From Alphaproteobacteria bacterium (lineage in GTDB: Bacteria > Pseudomonadota > Alphaproteobacteria > SMXP01), in the NCBI GenBank assembly GCA_028285305.1, contig JANQPV010000014.1, forward strand, positions 124,001 to 188,000: a stretch of DNA of 64,000 nt, read 5' to 3'. The notes beneath the pieces were generated by a model. It was given only the letters and a program-made list of their open reading frames with translations, was not told where the DNA came from and did no database searches. Position numbers and translations under genes: made by a program. Positions 45,295-54,389 of the stretch are shown piece after piece (position 1 is the stretch's first letter; every line of letters begins with the position of its first letter).

Positions 45295-46083
45295 TTGCCA
45301 GAAACCTCTCACTTTGCTGCGATTGTTAGGTTTCGGCGACGGTTGGGGGCCAAGTTCTTGACAAAGCACTCAAGTAGGGAAAATGCGTCCCTTCCTGCGG
45401 ACCGTGATAGCGCCGAAGAAATCGTTTATGGGGAAATCATTCAAGCGATTCTTGAACAACGATTGGCGCCGGGGACCCGCCTGACGGAAGAAAGCCTCAG
45501 CGGCATTTTTGGTGTGAGCCGCTCGATCGTTCGGAAAACGCTTGCGCGCTTGTCGTACGAAAAGATTGTCGAGCTTCGTCCTCACCGCGGCGCGATTGTT
45601 GCCGAGCCCACGCTAGAGGAAGCGCGTATGGTCTTTGACGCCCGTATCGTCCTGGAAAACTCCATTGTGGGCTCGCTTCCGGCAGAGCTTCCCCGCCGGG
45701 CTCTCGCGGATTTGCGAGAGCTGGTCGAACAAGAAAATGAGCTCATCCAGGCGCGAAACCAATTCGGGTGGATTAGATTGTCGGGCGAGTTCCACGTTCA
45801 AATCGCGCAATTGTCCGGAAACCGACTTTTGGTGGGATTTCTCAATGAGCTCATCACCCAGACGTCCTTGGCGATCGCTCTTTACAGCCATGTTGGCTTA
45901 AATCCATGCAGCAACACGGAGCATATGGACATATGCGCCGCTTTGGAAAAACGCGACTTCCATAAAGCGGCCGAATTGATGAAATCACATTTGGAGGCGT
46001 GTAAAAACTCTCTCGCTAAGCGCGCCAACATCCAATCGGATGATTTGAAATCGGTATTCCGCACTCCTCTATCGAATTGCTAG
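45295..46083 (+). CDS. GntR-family transcriptional regulator, FCD type
   Basis: 262 residues from a TTG at 45295; a TTG at 45358 giving 241 residues is equally possible, since there is no ATG before the DNA-binding domain. Winged HTH at about 45-105: RLTEESLSGIFGVSRSIVRK followed by LSYEKIVELRPHRGAIVAEP. FCD effector domain afterwards with likely metal ligands in FDARIVLE (Asp) and SGEFHVQIA (His), and a third His in the last third. FCD regulators usually repress catabolic operons and are released by a small acid or intermediate. Divergent from deoB and upstream of the nucleoside phosphorylase gene, it is the obvious candidate for pathway control. Confidence 0.9.
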   Translation: MPETSHFAAIVRFRRRLGAKFLTKHSSRENASLPADRDSAEEIVYGEIIQAILEQRLAPGTRLTEESLSGIFGVSRSIVRKTLARLSYEKIVELRPHRGAIVAEPTLEEARMVFDARIVLENSIVGSLPAELPRRALADLRELVEQENELIQARNQFGWIRLSGEFHVQIAQLSGNRLLVGFLNELITQTSLAIALYSHVGLNPCSNTEHMDICAALEKRDFHKAAELMKSHLEACKNSLAKRANIQSDDLKSVFRTPLSNC

Positions 46084-46120
46084 TTCAAACTAACACCCCC
46101 TAAGAGACGGACACGAAGCC

Positions 46121-46987
46121 TTGAGTCAAAACGAAATTGAACAGAATGCCGCCGCTATTCGTCAGAAGTACTCAGATGCGTTTCCCAAAACCGCGCTTAT
46201 TTTGGGAAGTGGGCTAGGCGGGTTCGCCGATACACTGGAGGGAAGCACCATCATCTCTTACGAGGAGATACCCACGTTTCCGCAATCAACTGTTCAAGGG
46301 CACGCAGGAAGATTGGTGATTGGGAACGCCGGAGGCGTGACGATTGCTTGCATGCAGGGGAGAATGCATCTTTACGAAGGTTATGAAGCCCAGCGTCTTG
46401 GGATTTCCATTCGTACACTGTATTCTTTGGGAGTGGAGACCCTCATTATTACCAATGCTGCGGGTGGGATTAAACAGGGCCTCACGCCCGGTGGACTGAT
46501 GGTCATTACAGATCACATCAACTTCTCAGGGCACAACCCACTGATTGGCCCAAACGACGATTCGTTTGGCGTCCGATTTCCAGACATGACAAATGCCTAT
46601 GATCCCGGGCTTCGCGCGGAGCTTCATCAAGTCGCGAAGGAAAAATCTATCGACTTACAAGAAGGCGTCTACCTGCAACTGACCGGACCGAGCTTTGAAA
46701 CGCCCGCGGAAATAAGAATGCTCAAAACACTCGGCGCGGATGCTGTGGGTATGTCCACTGTGCCGGAATGTATCGTCGCCAGGCATTGCGGTATGAGGGT
46801 CGCCGGATTGTCCGTCATCACGAATCTGGCTGCCGGGATCGCCGACCACGAGATCACGCACGAGGATACGATGGAAAATGCGGACCGCGCCCTCGATAAC
46901 TTCAGTACGATGATGACGGAGTTCTTGCGGCGCATCAGTGCTCAACCGTCCAACGGCGCAAACCACAAAAATCCGCTTTCAGGTTAA
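46121..46987 (+). CDS. punA: Purine nucleoside phosphorylase (trimeric class)
   Basis: 288 residues, initiated at TTG 46121, 37 bases after the regulator. Phosphate-binding LILGSGLGGFAD and GHAGRLVIG, MQGRMHLYEGY, TNAAGGIKQGLTPGGLMVI, GPSFETPAEIRMLKTLGAD, and VITNLAAG with the Asn that reads 6-oxopurines. Phosphorolyses inosine/guanosine (and deoxy forms) to the base and (deoxy)ribose 1-phosphate, feeding xdhAB/guaD with base and deoB with sugar. Confidence 0.95.
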   Translation: MSQNEIEQNAAAIRQKYSDAFPKTALILGSGLGGFADTLEGSTIISYEEIPTFPQSTVQGHAGRLVIGNAGGVTIACMQGRMHLYEGYEAQRLGISIRTLYSLGVETLIITNAAGGIKQGLTPGGLMVITDHINFSGHNPLIGPNDDSFGVRFPDMTNAYDPGLRAELHQVAKEKSIDLQEGVYLQLTGPSFETPAEIRMLKTLGADAVGMSTVPECIVARHCGMRVAGLSVITNLAAGIADHEITHEDTMENADRALDNFSTMMTEFLRRISAQPSNGANHKNPLSG

Positions 46988-47080
46988 CGTCGTTCAACCC
47001 ACCGCCTTGGCTTGCCATAGACCGCGAAGCCATGTACCAAACTTGCCCTTTCCGGGATTGAATGCGAGTGATTGGGACTT

Positions 47081-47644
47081 ATGGAAAAAATCTTCATCGA
47101 TGCGAATTCTCTTTTAGAGTACTCCTTCCAGCTGGCTGAAATCATTTTGGAGGACGGGTTCCGCCCCGATTACATCGTTGGCATCTGGCGCGGCGGCACA
47201 CCAGTGGGAATTGCGGTGCAAGAGTATCTGGACTACCGCGGCATAGAAACGGACCATATCGCAATCAGAACGTCTTCTTATACCGGCATTGCCCAAAGAA
47301 GCTCCCGCGTTCGCGTTCATGGCCTGGGATACATTATCGATAATATCAGTTACGATGATAACCTGCTGATCTTAGACGATGTTTTTGACACAGGTCTCAG
47401 TATTGATGCCGTCTTACGGGAATTGAGAGAGAAGTGTCGCCGCAATACGCCGGAGACAATCAAAGTTGGGACGGTCTACTACAAGCCCGGCAAACGCAAA
47501 ACCGAGCGCGTTCCCGACTACTATGTTCATTCTACGGATGACTGGCTGGTCTTTCCGCACGAACTGCATGGACTAACGGTTAAAGAAATCCGAGAGGGTA
47601 AGCCTGACAGTATCGCCCGGCTCTTTCAAGACGATCCGACCTAA
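47081..47644 (+). CDS. Purine phosphoribosyltransferase-like protein
   Basis: 187 residues from the ATG at 47081; a TTG three codons upstream is in frame. Type I PRTase fold: PDYIVGIWRGGTPVGIAV contributes the early loop, and the PRPP motif LLILDDVFDTGLSI lies at about 97-110. Close in layout to proteins annotated as hypoxanthine (or xanthine/guanine) phosphoribosyltransferases; the C-terminal DDWLVFPHEL is the base-binding segment. Would salvage bases set free by PunA. It is 93 bases after punA, on the same strand, and convergent with puuD (stops 9 bases apart). Confidence 0.82.
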   Translation: MEKIFIDANSLLEYSFQLAEIILEDGFRPDYIVGIWRGGTPVGIAVQEYLDYRGIETDHIAIRTSSYTGIAQRSSRVRVHGLGYIIDNISYDDNLLILDDVFDTGLSIDAVLRELREKCRRNTPETIKVGTVYYKPGKRKTERVPDYYVHSTDDWLVFPHELHGLTVKEIREGKPDSIARLFQDDPT

Positions 47645-47653
47645 AGGAGAAGC

Positions 47654-48850
47654 TTAAGGCTCTTTGCCCAAATGTTGAATGATCCACGTCCCGAGCTTTT
47701 GACGCTCTTCGTCCGTGATGAGAATCTCCCCGCCCATCGGCATGACCCGCGTTACCACGGCCTGTTCATAAATTTTCGCCGCATGCTGCTTTATCAAGCG
47801 CTCACTTTCTAAGGACACCCCTCCGGGAATTGGCCCGTGATCGCGGTTGGCCGGATTAAACGCGTGGCAGGTGACGCAATGGGTCTGGACGATGCCGCGG
47901 GCCTCAACAAAGGAGATCTCTTCGTCAAGTGGGGCCAGTCTTTGCCGGGACTGCGATACGCCTGCAAACATCATCGTTCCCAAAAAGGCAGCGAAGCCGA
48001 GGACCAACAGGTGATACTCAACCTTGCCGATGTTTCGTCGATTGAGAAAATGCCTGAAATACCATCCCGACAGGCTAAGACCCGCCAGAATGACCCAGCC
48101 GAATTCGTTGCCGAATGTCATGGGGTAGTGGTTGCTGATCATGATAAACACGACCGGCAATGTCATGTAATTGTTGTGCAAGGAGCGTTGTTTGGCGGCT
48201 TTGCCCAGTGCAGGATCCGGCGTGTCACCGGCCTTTAGGGCCGCGACGACCTTGCGCTGATTGGGAATTATGACGAAGAATACATTCGCGGCCATCACGG
48301 TTCCCAATATTGCGCCAACGTGGATGAACGCTCCGCGTCCGGAAAAAACTGAACTCAGCCAGATCGCAACGCCCAGCATCACGATTGACCACATGACGCC
48401 AAAGATCTTGTTGTCGTTCCCCATGCCGGAACGGCACATTGCGTCGTAGATGAGCCAACTGCCTGCGAGAGCGCCTAAGCCGATACCGATCGCCTGCCAC
48501 TGTGACAGATCCGCTTTTGACTTATCGATCAGAAAGGCATCCGCGCCATAATAATACATGAGCGACAGCAGCAAAAACCCCGTAATCCACGTGAAGTATG
48601 CCTCCCATTTGAACCAGTGCAGGTCTTCCGGCAATTCGGGGGGCGCAACCATGTACTTTTGATTGTGATAGAATCCGCCGCCATGAACCGCCCACAATTC
48701 TCCGCTTACGCCCTCTTTTGCCGTGGCAGCGGCGCGCAGATTGTTGTCCAACCAGACGAAATAGAAGGACGTGCCGATCCATGAAATACCGACAAGGACA
48801 TGGACCCAACGCAATGCCAGGTTCAGCCATGAAACGAAATCTATGTCCAT
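47654..48850 (-). CDS. puuD: Urate hydroxylase PuuD (membrane protein with cytochrome c domain)
   Basis: 398 residues. N-terminal ~300 residues contain eight or nine membrane helices with family motifs LRWVHVLVGISWIGTSFYFV, GGGFYHNQKY and HNNYMTLPVVFIMISNHYP; the C-terminal ~75 residues are a cytochrome c domain with CVTCH at 325-329 and VMPMGG as likely Met ligand. Converts urate to 5-hydroxyisourate, passing electrons to the respiratory chain instead of making H2O2. Its ATG directly abuts the xdhB stop, so it is strongly coupled to xanthine oxidation. Confidence 0.95.
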   Translation of the reverse strand: MDIDFVSWLNLALRWVHVLVGISWIGTSFYFVWLDNNLRAAATAKEGVSGELWAVHGGGFYHNQKYMVAPPELPEDLHWFKWEAYFTWITGFLLLSLMYYYGADAFLIDKSKADLSQWQAIGIGLGALAGSWLIYDAMCRSGMGNDNKIFGVMWSIVMLGVAIWLSSVFSGRGAFIHVGAILGTVMAANVFFVIIPNQRKVVAALKAGDTPDPALGKAAKQRSLHNNYMTLPVVFIMISNHYPMTFGNEFGWVILAGLSLSGWYFRHFLNRRNIGKVEYHLLVLGFAAFLGTMMFAGVSQSRQRLAPLDEEISFVEARGIVQTHCVTCHAFNPANRDHGPIPGGVSLESERLIKQHAAKIYEQAVVTRVMPMGGEILITDEERQKLGTWIIQHLGKEP

Positions 48851-51187
48851 TCAAGATGCCTCCGCCGCAAGCGACCGCATTTCCTCGACGGCCATCAGTA
48901 CACGCTCGGGCGTTGCCGGCGCATCGAGCATGGGCATCTTACGGTGTGCCCCAACGCTCGCGACCGCATCGGTCAATGCGGAAAAGACTGAAATCGCGAG
49001 CATGAGCGGCGGCTCTCCCACGGCTTTTGAGCGATAGATCGTCTCTTCGGGATTCCTTCCCTTTGACCAAAGCGCCATGTTGAAAACCGCTGGACGATCA
49101 CTGCACACCGGAATCTTGTAGGTCGACGGGGCATGGGTCATCAATTCGCCGCGGTCGTCCCAATAGAGCTCTTCGGTTGTGAGCCACCCCATGCCCTGCA
49201 CGAATCCGCCCTCGATCTGACCCAAATCGATGGCCGGATTGAGCGATTTTCCAACATCGTGCAATATATCTGTGCGCAGAACACGGTGCTCGCCGGTTAA
49301 GGTATCAATGATGACTTCGGAGACGGCGGCCCCATATCCGAAATAGTAAAAAGGATGGCCGCTATGAGTGTCCCGGTCGTAGTGGATTTTGGGTGTACGG
49401 TAGAAACCGGTCGCCGAGAGTGACACGCGCTCGAAGTACGCCTCTTCCACGAGGCGTTCGAACGGGACCGCATTGTTTCCTATGAGGACTTGATTGTCAT
49501 TGAAGCTGATGAGATCGGCCGCGCAGTCATACTTTTCGGCCGCAAAGGCGATCAGTCTTGCCTTGAGTGTTGTGGCCGCATCTCGCGCCGCCATGCCATT
49601 CAGATCGGACCCTGCAGACGCGGCTGTCGGCGAACTGTTGGGAACTTTGTCGGTGGTGGTAGAAGAGATCTTGATTTTGTCGATGTCGATCTGAAATTCT
49701 TCGGCAACAACCTGCGCGACCTTGATAAACAGTCCCTGGCCCATTTCGGTGCCGCCGTGATTCAGATAAACGCTGCCATCTTTATACAAATGAATGAGGG
49801 CGCCTGCCTGATTGAGATGGCGAGCCGTAAAGGAAATACCGAACTTAACCGGCGTCAACGCTATTCCCTTCTTTGTGAATGCGTTCTCACTGTTGTAAGC
49901 CTTGATCTCGTCCCGCCGGTGAACATAATCCGACGAAGTCGTCAATTCCTGCACGATCTGACCAATTACATTTTCTTCGACCTTCTGGTGGTAGGGCGTC
50001 ACATCCCTCGGCGACTTCCCATAGAAATTTGCTCTGCGTACCTCAATGGGATCGAGCTCCAGATACATGGCGATCTCATCCATAATCCGTTCGATTACCA
50101 TCATACCCTGGGGCCCGCCAAAGCCCCGGAACGCCGTGTTGGAAACGGTGTTGGTTTTGAACCTGTGGGATGTGATGCGCACATCTGGGATATAGTACGC
50201 ATTGTCGGAATGGAACATCGCCCGATCATTGACCGCTAGAGACAGGTCGGCCGAGCACCCGCACCGGGACGAAAGCGTTATATCCGCGGCCATGAGACTT
50301 CCGCTCTCATCGAATGCTACGTCGTATGCCGCCTCAAAATCATGCCGCTTTCCAGTCATGATCATATCATCGTCTCTATCCAGACGAAAGCGGGCAGGAC
50401 GTTTTGCTTTCACGGCAACCAATGCAGCGGCCGCCGCCAGCAGGGCCGGCTGGGTCTCTTTTCCCCCAAACCCGCCGCCCATACGCCGGACTTCGACGGC
50501 AACCGCATGACTCGGGATGCTAAGCACACGGGCAATGATCTCTTGCACTTCGCTTGGATTTTGGGTCGAGGAATGGACCAGCACTCCGCCGTCCTCGTCA
50601 GGTATGGCGTGACACACCTGACCTTCCAAGTAGAAGTGATCTTGGCCGCCGATGCACAGCTTGCCCGCGAGGCGGTGGGAGGCGTGCTGTAAAGCCGCCG
50701 GCGCGTTTCCTCGCTCCATCACTTGTGGATCTTCAAGGACAGAGCCACGCTCGGATGCGCGCGCTATTGTCAATGCGGGCTCGCCGGACGCGTAAACAAT
50801 CTCTGCGCGCTGGGCGGCTTTAAGGGCAAGATCTCTTTCTCGCGCCGCAACAACGAATAGGCTTTGTCCCACAAAACTCAGTTCTTTATCCGCGAATAAC
50901 AGATCATCGCCAGCGATGGGGCTAACATCGTTCTTTCCCGGAATATCATCCGCGGTGAGTACCAGCTCTACACCGGGAGATGATCTAACCTGAGAGAGGT
51001 CCATGGATACAATCTTGCCGTTGGCGATCTCGCTCTTGCCGAAGGCCAAATGAAGCAGACCCCTCTCTTCCGGCATATCGTCGATGTAGATCGCCCCGCC
51101 GGAAACATGCTTAGCGGCGCTGTCGTGCGTGAGAGCTTGTCTTACCCCACCGCGTATTTTTGGGTTGGCGGAGCTATCCATGCGCAT
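48851..51187 (-). CDS. xdhB: Xanthine dehydrogenase molybdopterin-binding subunit
   Basis: 778 residues from the ATG at 51187, overlapping the xdhA stop by 14 bases; the ATG at 51181 is nearly equivalent, and a start at 51235 would lie inside xdhA. Moco-binding motifs: FYLEGQVCHAIPDEDGGVLV, RMGGGFGGKETQPALLAAA, AFRGFGGPQGMMVIERI, LNHGGTEMGQGLF, and the catalytic Glu in KAVGEPPLMLA. With XdhA oxidises hypoxanthine to xanthine and urate. No xdhC (Moco sulfuration/insertion) gene is present in the window. Confidence 0.97.
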   Translation of the reverse strand: MRMDSSANPKIRGGVRQALTHDSAAKHVSGGAIYIDDMPEERGLLHLAFGKSEIANGKIVSMDLSQVRSSPGVELVLTADDIPGKNDVSPIAGDDLLFADKELSFVGQSLFVVAARERDLALKAAQRAEIVYASGEPALTIARASERGSVLEDPQVMERGNAPAALQHASHRLAGKLCIGGQDHFYLEGQVCHAIPDEDGGVLVHSSTQNPSEVQEIIARVLSIPSHAVAVEVRRMGGGFGGKETQPALLAAAAALVAVKAKRPARFRLDRDDDMIMTGKRHDFEAAYDVAFDESGSLMAADITLSSRCGCSADLSLAVNDRAMFHSDNAYYIPDVRITSHRFKTNTVSNTAFRGFGGPQGMMVIERIMDEIAMYLELDPIEVRRANFYGKSPRDVTPYHQKVEENVIGQIVQELTTSSDYVHRRDEIKAYNSENAFTKKGIALTPVKFGISFTARHLNQAGALIHLYKDGSVYLNHGGTEMGQGLFIKVAQVVAEEFQIDIDKIKISSTTTDKVPNSSPTAASAGSDLNGMAARDAATTLKARLIAFAAEKYDCAADLISFNDNQVLIGNNAVPFERLVEEAYFERVSLSATGFYRTPKIHYDRDTHSGHPFYYFGYGAAVSEVIIDTLTGEHRVLRTDILHDVGKSLNPAIDLGQIEGGFVQGMGWLTTEELYWDDRGELMTHAPSTYKIPVCSDRPAVFNMALWSKGRNPEETIYRSKAVGEPPLMLAISVFSALTDAVASVGAHRKMPMLDAPATPERVLMAVEEMRSLAAEAS

Positions 51188-52640
51188 GGTCCCGTCCAAT
51201 GACGCCGAGAGCTTGGCTCTCGCCCGTCCACTCAAGATAGGCTTTATACAGACAGCTTTGAGTGGCTTTAAGCCGATATTCCGCGGATGCTCGCATGTCC
51301 GAAATTGGATCGAATTCGTTTCGCAGCGCTCGGCAAGCTGTCTCGATATCCAGGTCTGCGAGAGCTGCGCCCCTCAGTGCATGTTCGGTCGCAGGGGCCC
51401 GCTTGGGGATCGCCGCCAATCCTCCAACGCCGATGCGGATATCTGCAACTGTACCCTGCCGGATGGTTGCGCGGACGGCCAGGCATGCCGCGGAGATGTC
51501 TTGGTCAAACCTCTTTGATATCTTGTACACGGATATCTTGTCGGAAGCGCTTGGCTTGGGGATACGGATCCGCTCCAAGATTTCGCCCGGCCGGAGATCT
51601 TGCTCGCCGTATGCGATAAAGAAGTCCTCGATGGGTAGTTCTCTCGTGCCATTCTTTGAGCTGACGATCAATGTCGCCCCTAAAGCAATGAGCGCCGGCA
51701 TCGAGTCTCCGATCGGCGATCCATTCGCGATGTTTCCGCCCATCGTCCCTGAATTGCGGACCTGCACGGAGCCTAGTCTCCGCACCAACTCACCGAAGGA
51801 GGGATGCAGGGACTGGATCGCTGCGAATAGGTCTGTATACGTAACACCTGCGCCTATGGTCAGATCCCGTTTTGACTCGATGATCTGTTTGAGTTCGCGG
51901 ACACGTGTCACATCGATGATCGAATTCAGATCTTTAAGACGCTTCGTCACCCATAGACCGACATCCGTGCCACCCGCCAGGATTGTCGCCTTCGGTGACT
52001 TCTCTAAGAGGTCATGTAAATCGGTCAGCGTTTGAGGCGCGACATAATGGAAGGTTTGCTCCGTGTCGGCACTTTCGTGGGTGATGGTGAGAGGACGGTC
52101 CCTTTGAATGTCTTTCAGCGCGGCGCCGTTCGGCTCAGCATCGTTGGACGTGTAGGTCCCCATAGATTGGGCCGCAGCGATAATCGGACCATACCCCGTG
52201 CAACGACACAAATTTCCCGCTAAGGCATCATTGACCGTGTCGAGATCCGGCGTTCGGTCGTTCAGATATAATTCGTACAGCGCCATAACGATGCCGGGCG
52301 TGCAAAAGCCGCACTGAGAACCGTGTTTGTCCACCATTGCTTGCTGAACCGGGTGAAGCGACCCATCGCCTGCGCTCAGACTTTCAACCGTGACCAGCTC
52401 TTTTCCGTCGAGCGCAGGCAAAAACAGAATGCACGTGTTCACGGCCCTGTACTGGACGCGGCCGTTCCTCAGTTCACCAAGGACCATCGTGCACGCGCCG
52501 CAATCCCCTTCCCGGCATCCTTCTTTGGCTCCAGTGCGGCCGAGTGTTTGACGGACGTAATCCAGAACCGTCATCGTGGGATTAACGTCTTTAACCGTGT
52601 GGACATCTCCGCCGAGAAGAAACCTTATGGCATCGCTCAT
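51174..52640 (-). CDS. xdhA: Xanthine dehydrogenase iron-sulfur/FAD subunit
   Basis: 488 residues. N-terminal [2Fe-2S] domain with EGCREGDCGACTMVLGEL; second [2Fe-2S] domain with QCGFCTPGIVMALYEL and LCRCTGYGPII; FAD domain with ILAGGTDVGLWVTK (about 220) and NSGTMGGNIANGSPIGDS. Passes electrons from the Moco subunit to NAD+. 15 bases downstream of uraH, overlapping xdhB. Confidence 0.97.
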   Translation of the reverse strand: MSDAIRFLLGGDVHTVKDVNPTMTVLDYVRQTLGRTGAKEGCREGDCGACTMVLGELRNGRVQYRAVNTCILFLPALDGKELVTVESLSAGDGSLHPVQQAMVDKHGSQCGFCTPGIVMALYELYLNDRTPDLDTVNDALAGNLCRCTGYGPIIAAAQSMGTYTSNDAEPNGAALKDIQRDRPLTITHESADTEQTFHYVAPQTLTDLHDLLEKSPKATILAGGTDVGLWVTKRLKDLNSIIDVTRVRELKQIIESKRDLTIGAGVTYTDLFAAIQSLHPSFGELVRRLGSVQVRNSGTMGGNIANGSPIGDSMPALIALGATLIVSSKNGTRELPIEDFFIAYGEQDLRPGEILERIRIPKPSASDKISVYKISKRFDQDISAACLAVRATIRQGTVADIRIGVGGLAAIPKRAPATEHALRGAALADLDIETACRALRNEFDPISDMRASAEYRLKATQSCLYKAYLEWTGESQALGVIGRDHAHG

Positions 52641-52655
52641 CCGGTCACCTCTTCT

Positions 52656-53012
52656 CTAACTGCCCCGATATGTCGAATATCCGTACGGGGAAACGAGCAA
52701 AGGCACATGGTAATGAGAGGCCGTATCGTGAACGCCGAAGCGTAAGCTCACGACATCCAAAAAAGGCGGTTCCGGTAGTTTCAAGCCTAGGCCTCGGAAG
52801 TAATCGGCAACACTATATTCAAGCTGGTACTCGCCCGTCTCGAAGGCGGCCCCCTCCAAAAGGGGTTGATCCGTGCGTCCCTGAGCGTTGGTTGACGTTT
52901 CTGCTAGCTTTTGGATGTCTCCGGTGCCCAACCTGCGATAGAGGCGAACAACCATTCCCTCCGCAGGCAAACCATTGGAGGTATCCAATACATGGGTCGT
53001 CAATCGAGACAT
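52656..53012 (-). CDS. uraH: 5-hydroxyisourate hydrolase (transthyretin-like)
   Basis: 118 residues, complete. N-terminal LTTHVLDTSNGLPAEGMVV (catalytic His), GRTDQPLL (Arg) and the C-terminal YHVPLLVSPYGYSTYRGS, the YRGS hallmark of HIU hydrolases. Hydrolyses 5-hydroxyisourate from PuuD to OHCU, the substrate of UraD. First gene of uraH-xdhA-xdhB-puuD; a perfect palindrome of the TTGT-N2-ACAA type lies 61 bases upstream. Confidence 0.97.
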   Translation of the reverse strand: MSRLTTHVLDTSNGLPAEGMVVRLYRRLGTGDIQKLAETSTNAQGRTDQPLLEGAAFETGEYQLEYSVADYFRGLGLKLPEPPFLDVVSLRFGVHDTASHYHVPLLVSPYGYSTYRGS

Positions 53013-53072
53013 GTGTCTTTCGCATTTCGTTATGCTTCGGGAACTATTTCATCCGAATTCGGGAAAAGCAAT

Positions 53073-53088
53073 AAATTGTGCACAATTT
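53073..53088. promoter_or_regulatory. Candidate GntR/FCD operator (site 2), perfect 16-bp palindrome
   Basis: AAATTGTGCACAATTT is its own reverse complement; the core TTGTGCACAA (53076-53085) matches the sites at 45240 and 56925. It lies 61-76 bases upstream of the uraH ATG. On the minus strand GGTACAATC (53102-53110) just upstream resembles a -10 element, which would put the palindrome at the start of the transcript, as expected for repression. Confidence 0.6.
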
Positions 53089-53094
53089 GACGGG

Positions 53095-53118
53095 TTGATT
53101 GTACCAATGTTCAATCAA
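53095..53118. promoter_or_regulatory. Second inverted repeat upstream of uraH
   Basis: TTGATTG-N10-CAATCAA, perfect 7-bp arms, located directly upstream of the 16-bp palindrome and spanning the TACAAT-like -10. It could bind a second regulator (arm spacing is close to two helical turns). No protein is assigned. Confidence 0.4.
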
Positions 53119-53185
53119 TGAACAGCCCAGGATTTGAACGCTGAGCGACGAACCCGCAGAGTGCCGGTGACGGATCGCAGTTGTC

Positions 53186-54253
53186 TCAGACCGCGATCTT
53201 CTCCCACGCCGCGACATCCCGGCGCAGTTTGTCTTTGAGTTTTGGCTCGCAAAAGGCCGCTTCGATGGCGTTTTTCGTGAATTGAATCATTTGGGCCGGT
53301 GCCAGGCTGTGAGCTCTTGCAACTCTGTCGTATTCGACATCGATTTGTGTATCGAAGAAGGGCGGGTCGTCCGTACTCACCGTAACATTCAATCCCTCTT
53401 CGAGATAGTGGGCGACGGGATGGGCTTCGATGGACGGGAAGAGCCCCAACGCGACATTCGAACTGGGACAATTTTCCAAAGTGATGCCCTCCCCCCGAAT
53501 GCGAGGGATGAGATCCGGTTCTTCGATGGCGCGAACGCCGTGGCCCAAACGTGAAATGGGCAAGGCATCCAGTGTGGCCCGGATTGAGTTGGGACCGATC
53601 TCGCCGGAATGAGCCGTCAGACCCAGGCCCGCTCCGCGGGCAACCTCAAAGGCCGGGCGAAACTCTCGCGGGTCCCGGTACGTTTCATCCCCCGCGATTC
53701 CAAGACCGGTTACCAGGGGATGTGGATTGGTTTCAGTTTTTAGGGCAGTATCGAACGCTCCTTCCACGCCCCAATGGCGGACCACGGTCAGGATGAACCG
53801 GGCATCGACATCATGGGTCTTTTTGGACTCGGCGACGGCGCTTTCCAAGCAATTCAGAAACCCGTGATAAGACAATCCGCGCTGTTCCACGTGTGCGGAC
53901 GATATGCCGAGTTCGACATATTTCAGGCCCACCTCCGCAGAACGCGTGAGGTAATCAACGGTGATGTCGAAATAGTCCTCTTCGGTGCGCACGAGTTCTG
54001 CCACGGCGTCATAGACGTCCATGAACTCCATAAAGTCGGCAAACTTATACCTGCCCTCGTCATCCAACAAACGATCGATACGTTCCCCATGACGCTCCGC
54101 CAGCTTTTGCGCCAAGGCGGGGCGAACGGATCCTTCGATGTGACAGTGGAGTTCGACAAGCGGCATCTGGAGTTTGGGCTTCCCCCCGCCATCCTTTTTG
54201 TCTCCTGAGTTCCGACGGAACAAGGATTGAAAAAGAGAGCCTGACTTTGCCAT
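53186..54253 (-). CDS. add: Adenosine deaminase
   Basis: 355 residues; the first ~30 are a basic, Gly-rich extension before the barrel. Zn ligands H36 and H38 in VELHCHIEGSVRP; GLTAHSGEIG with the catalytic Glu region, RLGHGVRAIE and STDDPPFF with the Asp ligand. Amidohydrolase-family deamination of (deoxy)adenosine to (deoxy)inosine, feeding PunA. Upstream is the TonB receptor gene, separated by two hairpins; downstream, 173 bases with the uraH promoter region. Confidence 0.93.
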   Translation of the reverse strand: MAKSGSLFQSLFRRNSGDKKDGGGKPKLQMPLVELHCHIEGSVRPALAQKLAERHGERIDRLLDDEGRYKFADFMEFMDVYDAVAELVRTEEDYFDITVDYLTRSAEVGLKYVELGISSAHVEQRGLSYHGFLNCLESAVAESKKTHDVDARFILTVVRHWGVEGAFDTALKTETNPHPLVTGLGIAGDETYRDPREFRPAFEVARGAGLGLTAHSGEIGPNSIRATLDALPISRLGHGVRAIEEPDLIPRIRGEGITLENCPSSNVALGLFPSIEAHPVAHYLEEGLNVTVSTDDPPFFDTQIDVEYDRVARAHSLAPAQMIQFTKNAIEAAFCEPKLKDKLRRDVAAWEKIAV

Positions 54254-54295
54254 TTTCGGGACCCTCCTTAGCGTCCCAACGATTGGTTAAAATGA

Positions 54296-54326
54296 AGGGG
54301 TCCGGAAAACCGAACCCCTTTTGATC
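54296..54326. terminator. Bidirectional terminator-like hairpin between receptor and add
   Basis: AAGGGGTCCGG (54296-54306) pairs with CCGAACCCCTT (54311-54321) with one mismatch position, around AAAA. Followed by TTTG on the plus strand and, read on the minus strand, by TCATTTTAA. On the minus strand it sits between the TonB receptor gene and add. Confidence 0.65.
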
Positions 54327-54349
54327 TCCGCACGGAGAGGGCTATGACC

Positions 54350-54374
54350 CTTGCCCAGAGGAAAAAGGGCAAGG
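54350..54374 (-). terminator. Hairpin directly after TonB receptor gene
   Basis: CCTTGCCC (54350-54357) and GGGCAAGG (54367-54374), perfect 8-bp stem around AGAGAAAAA, 15 bases beyond the receptor stop. No T-run follows; it may protect the 3' end or work with the next hairpin. Confidence 0.5.
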
Positions 54375-54389
54375 ATAGGATGTCCTAAA

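Noticed and set aside
53115-53471. 118-codon minus-strand frame over the end of add
   Set aside because: Out of frame with the complete adenosine deaminase and without recognisable features.
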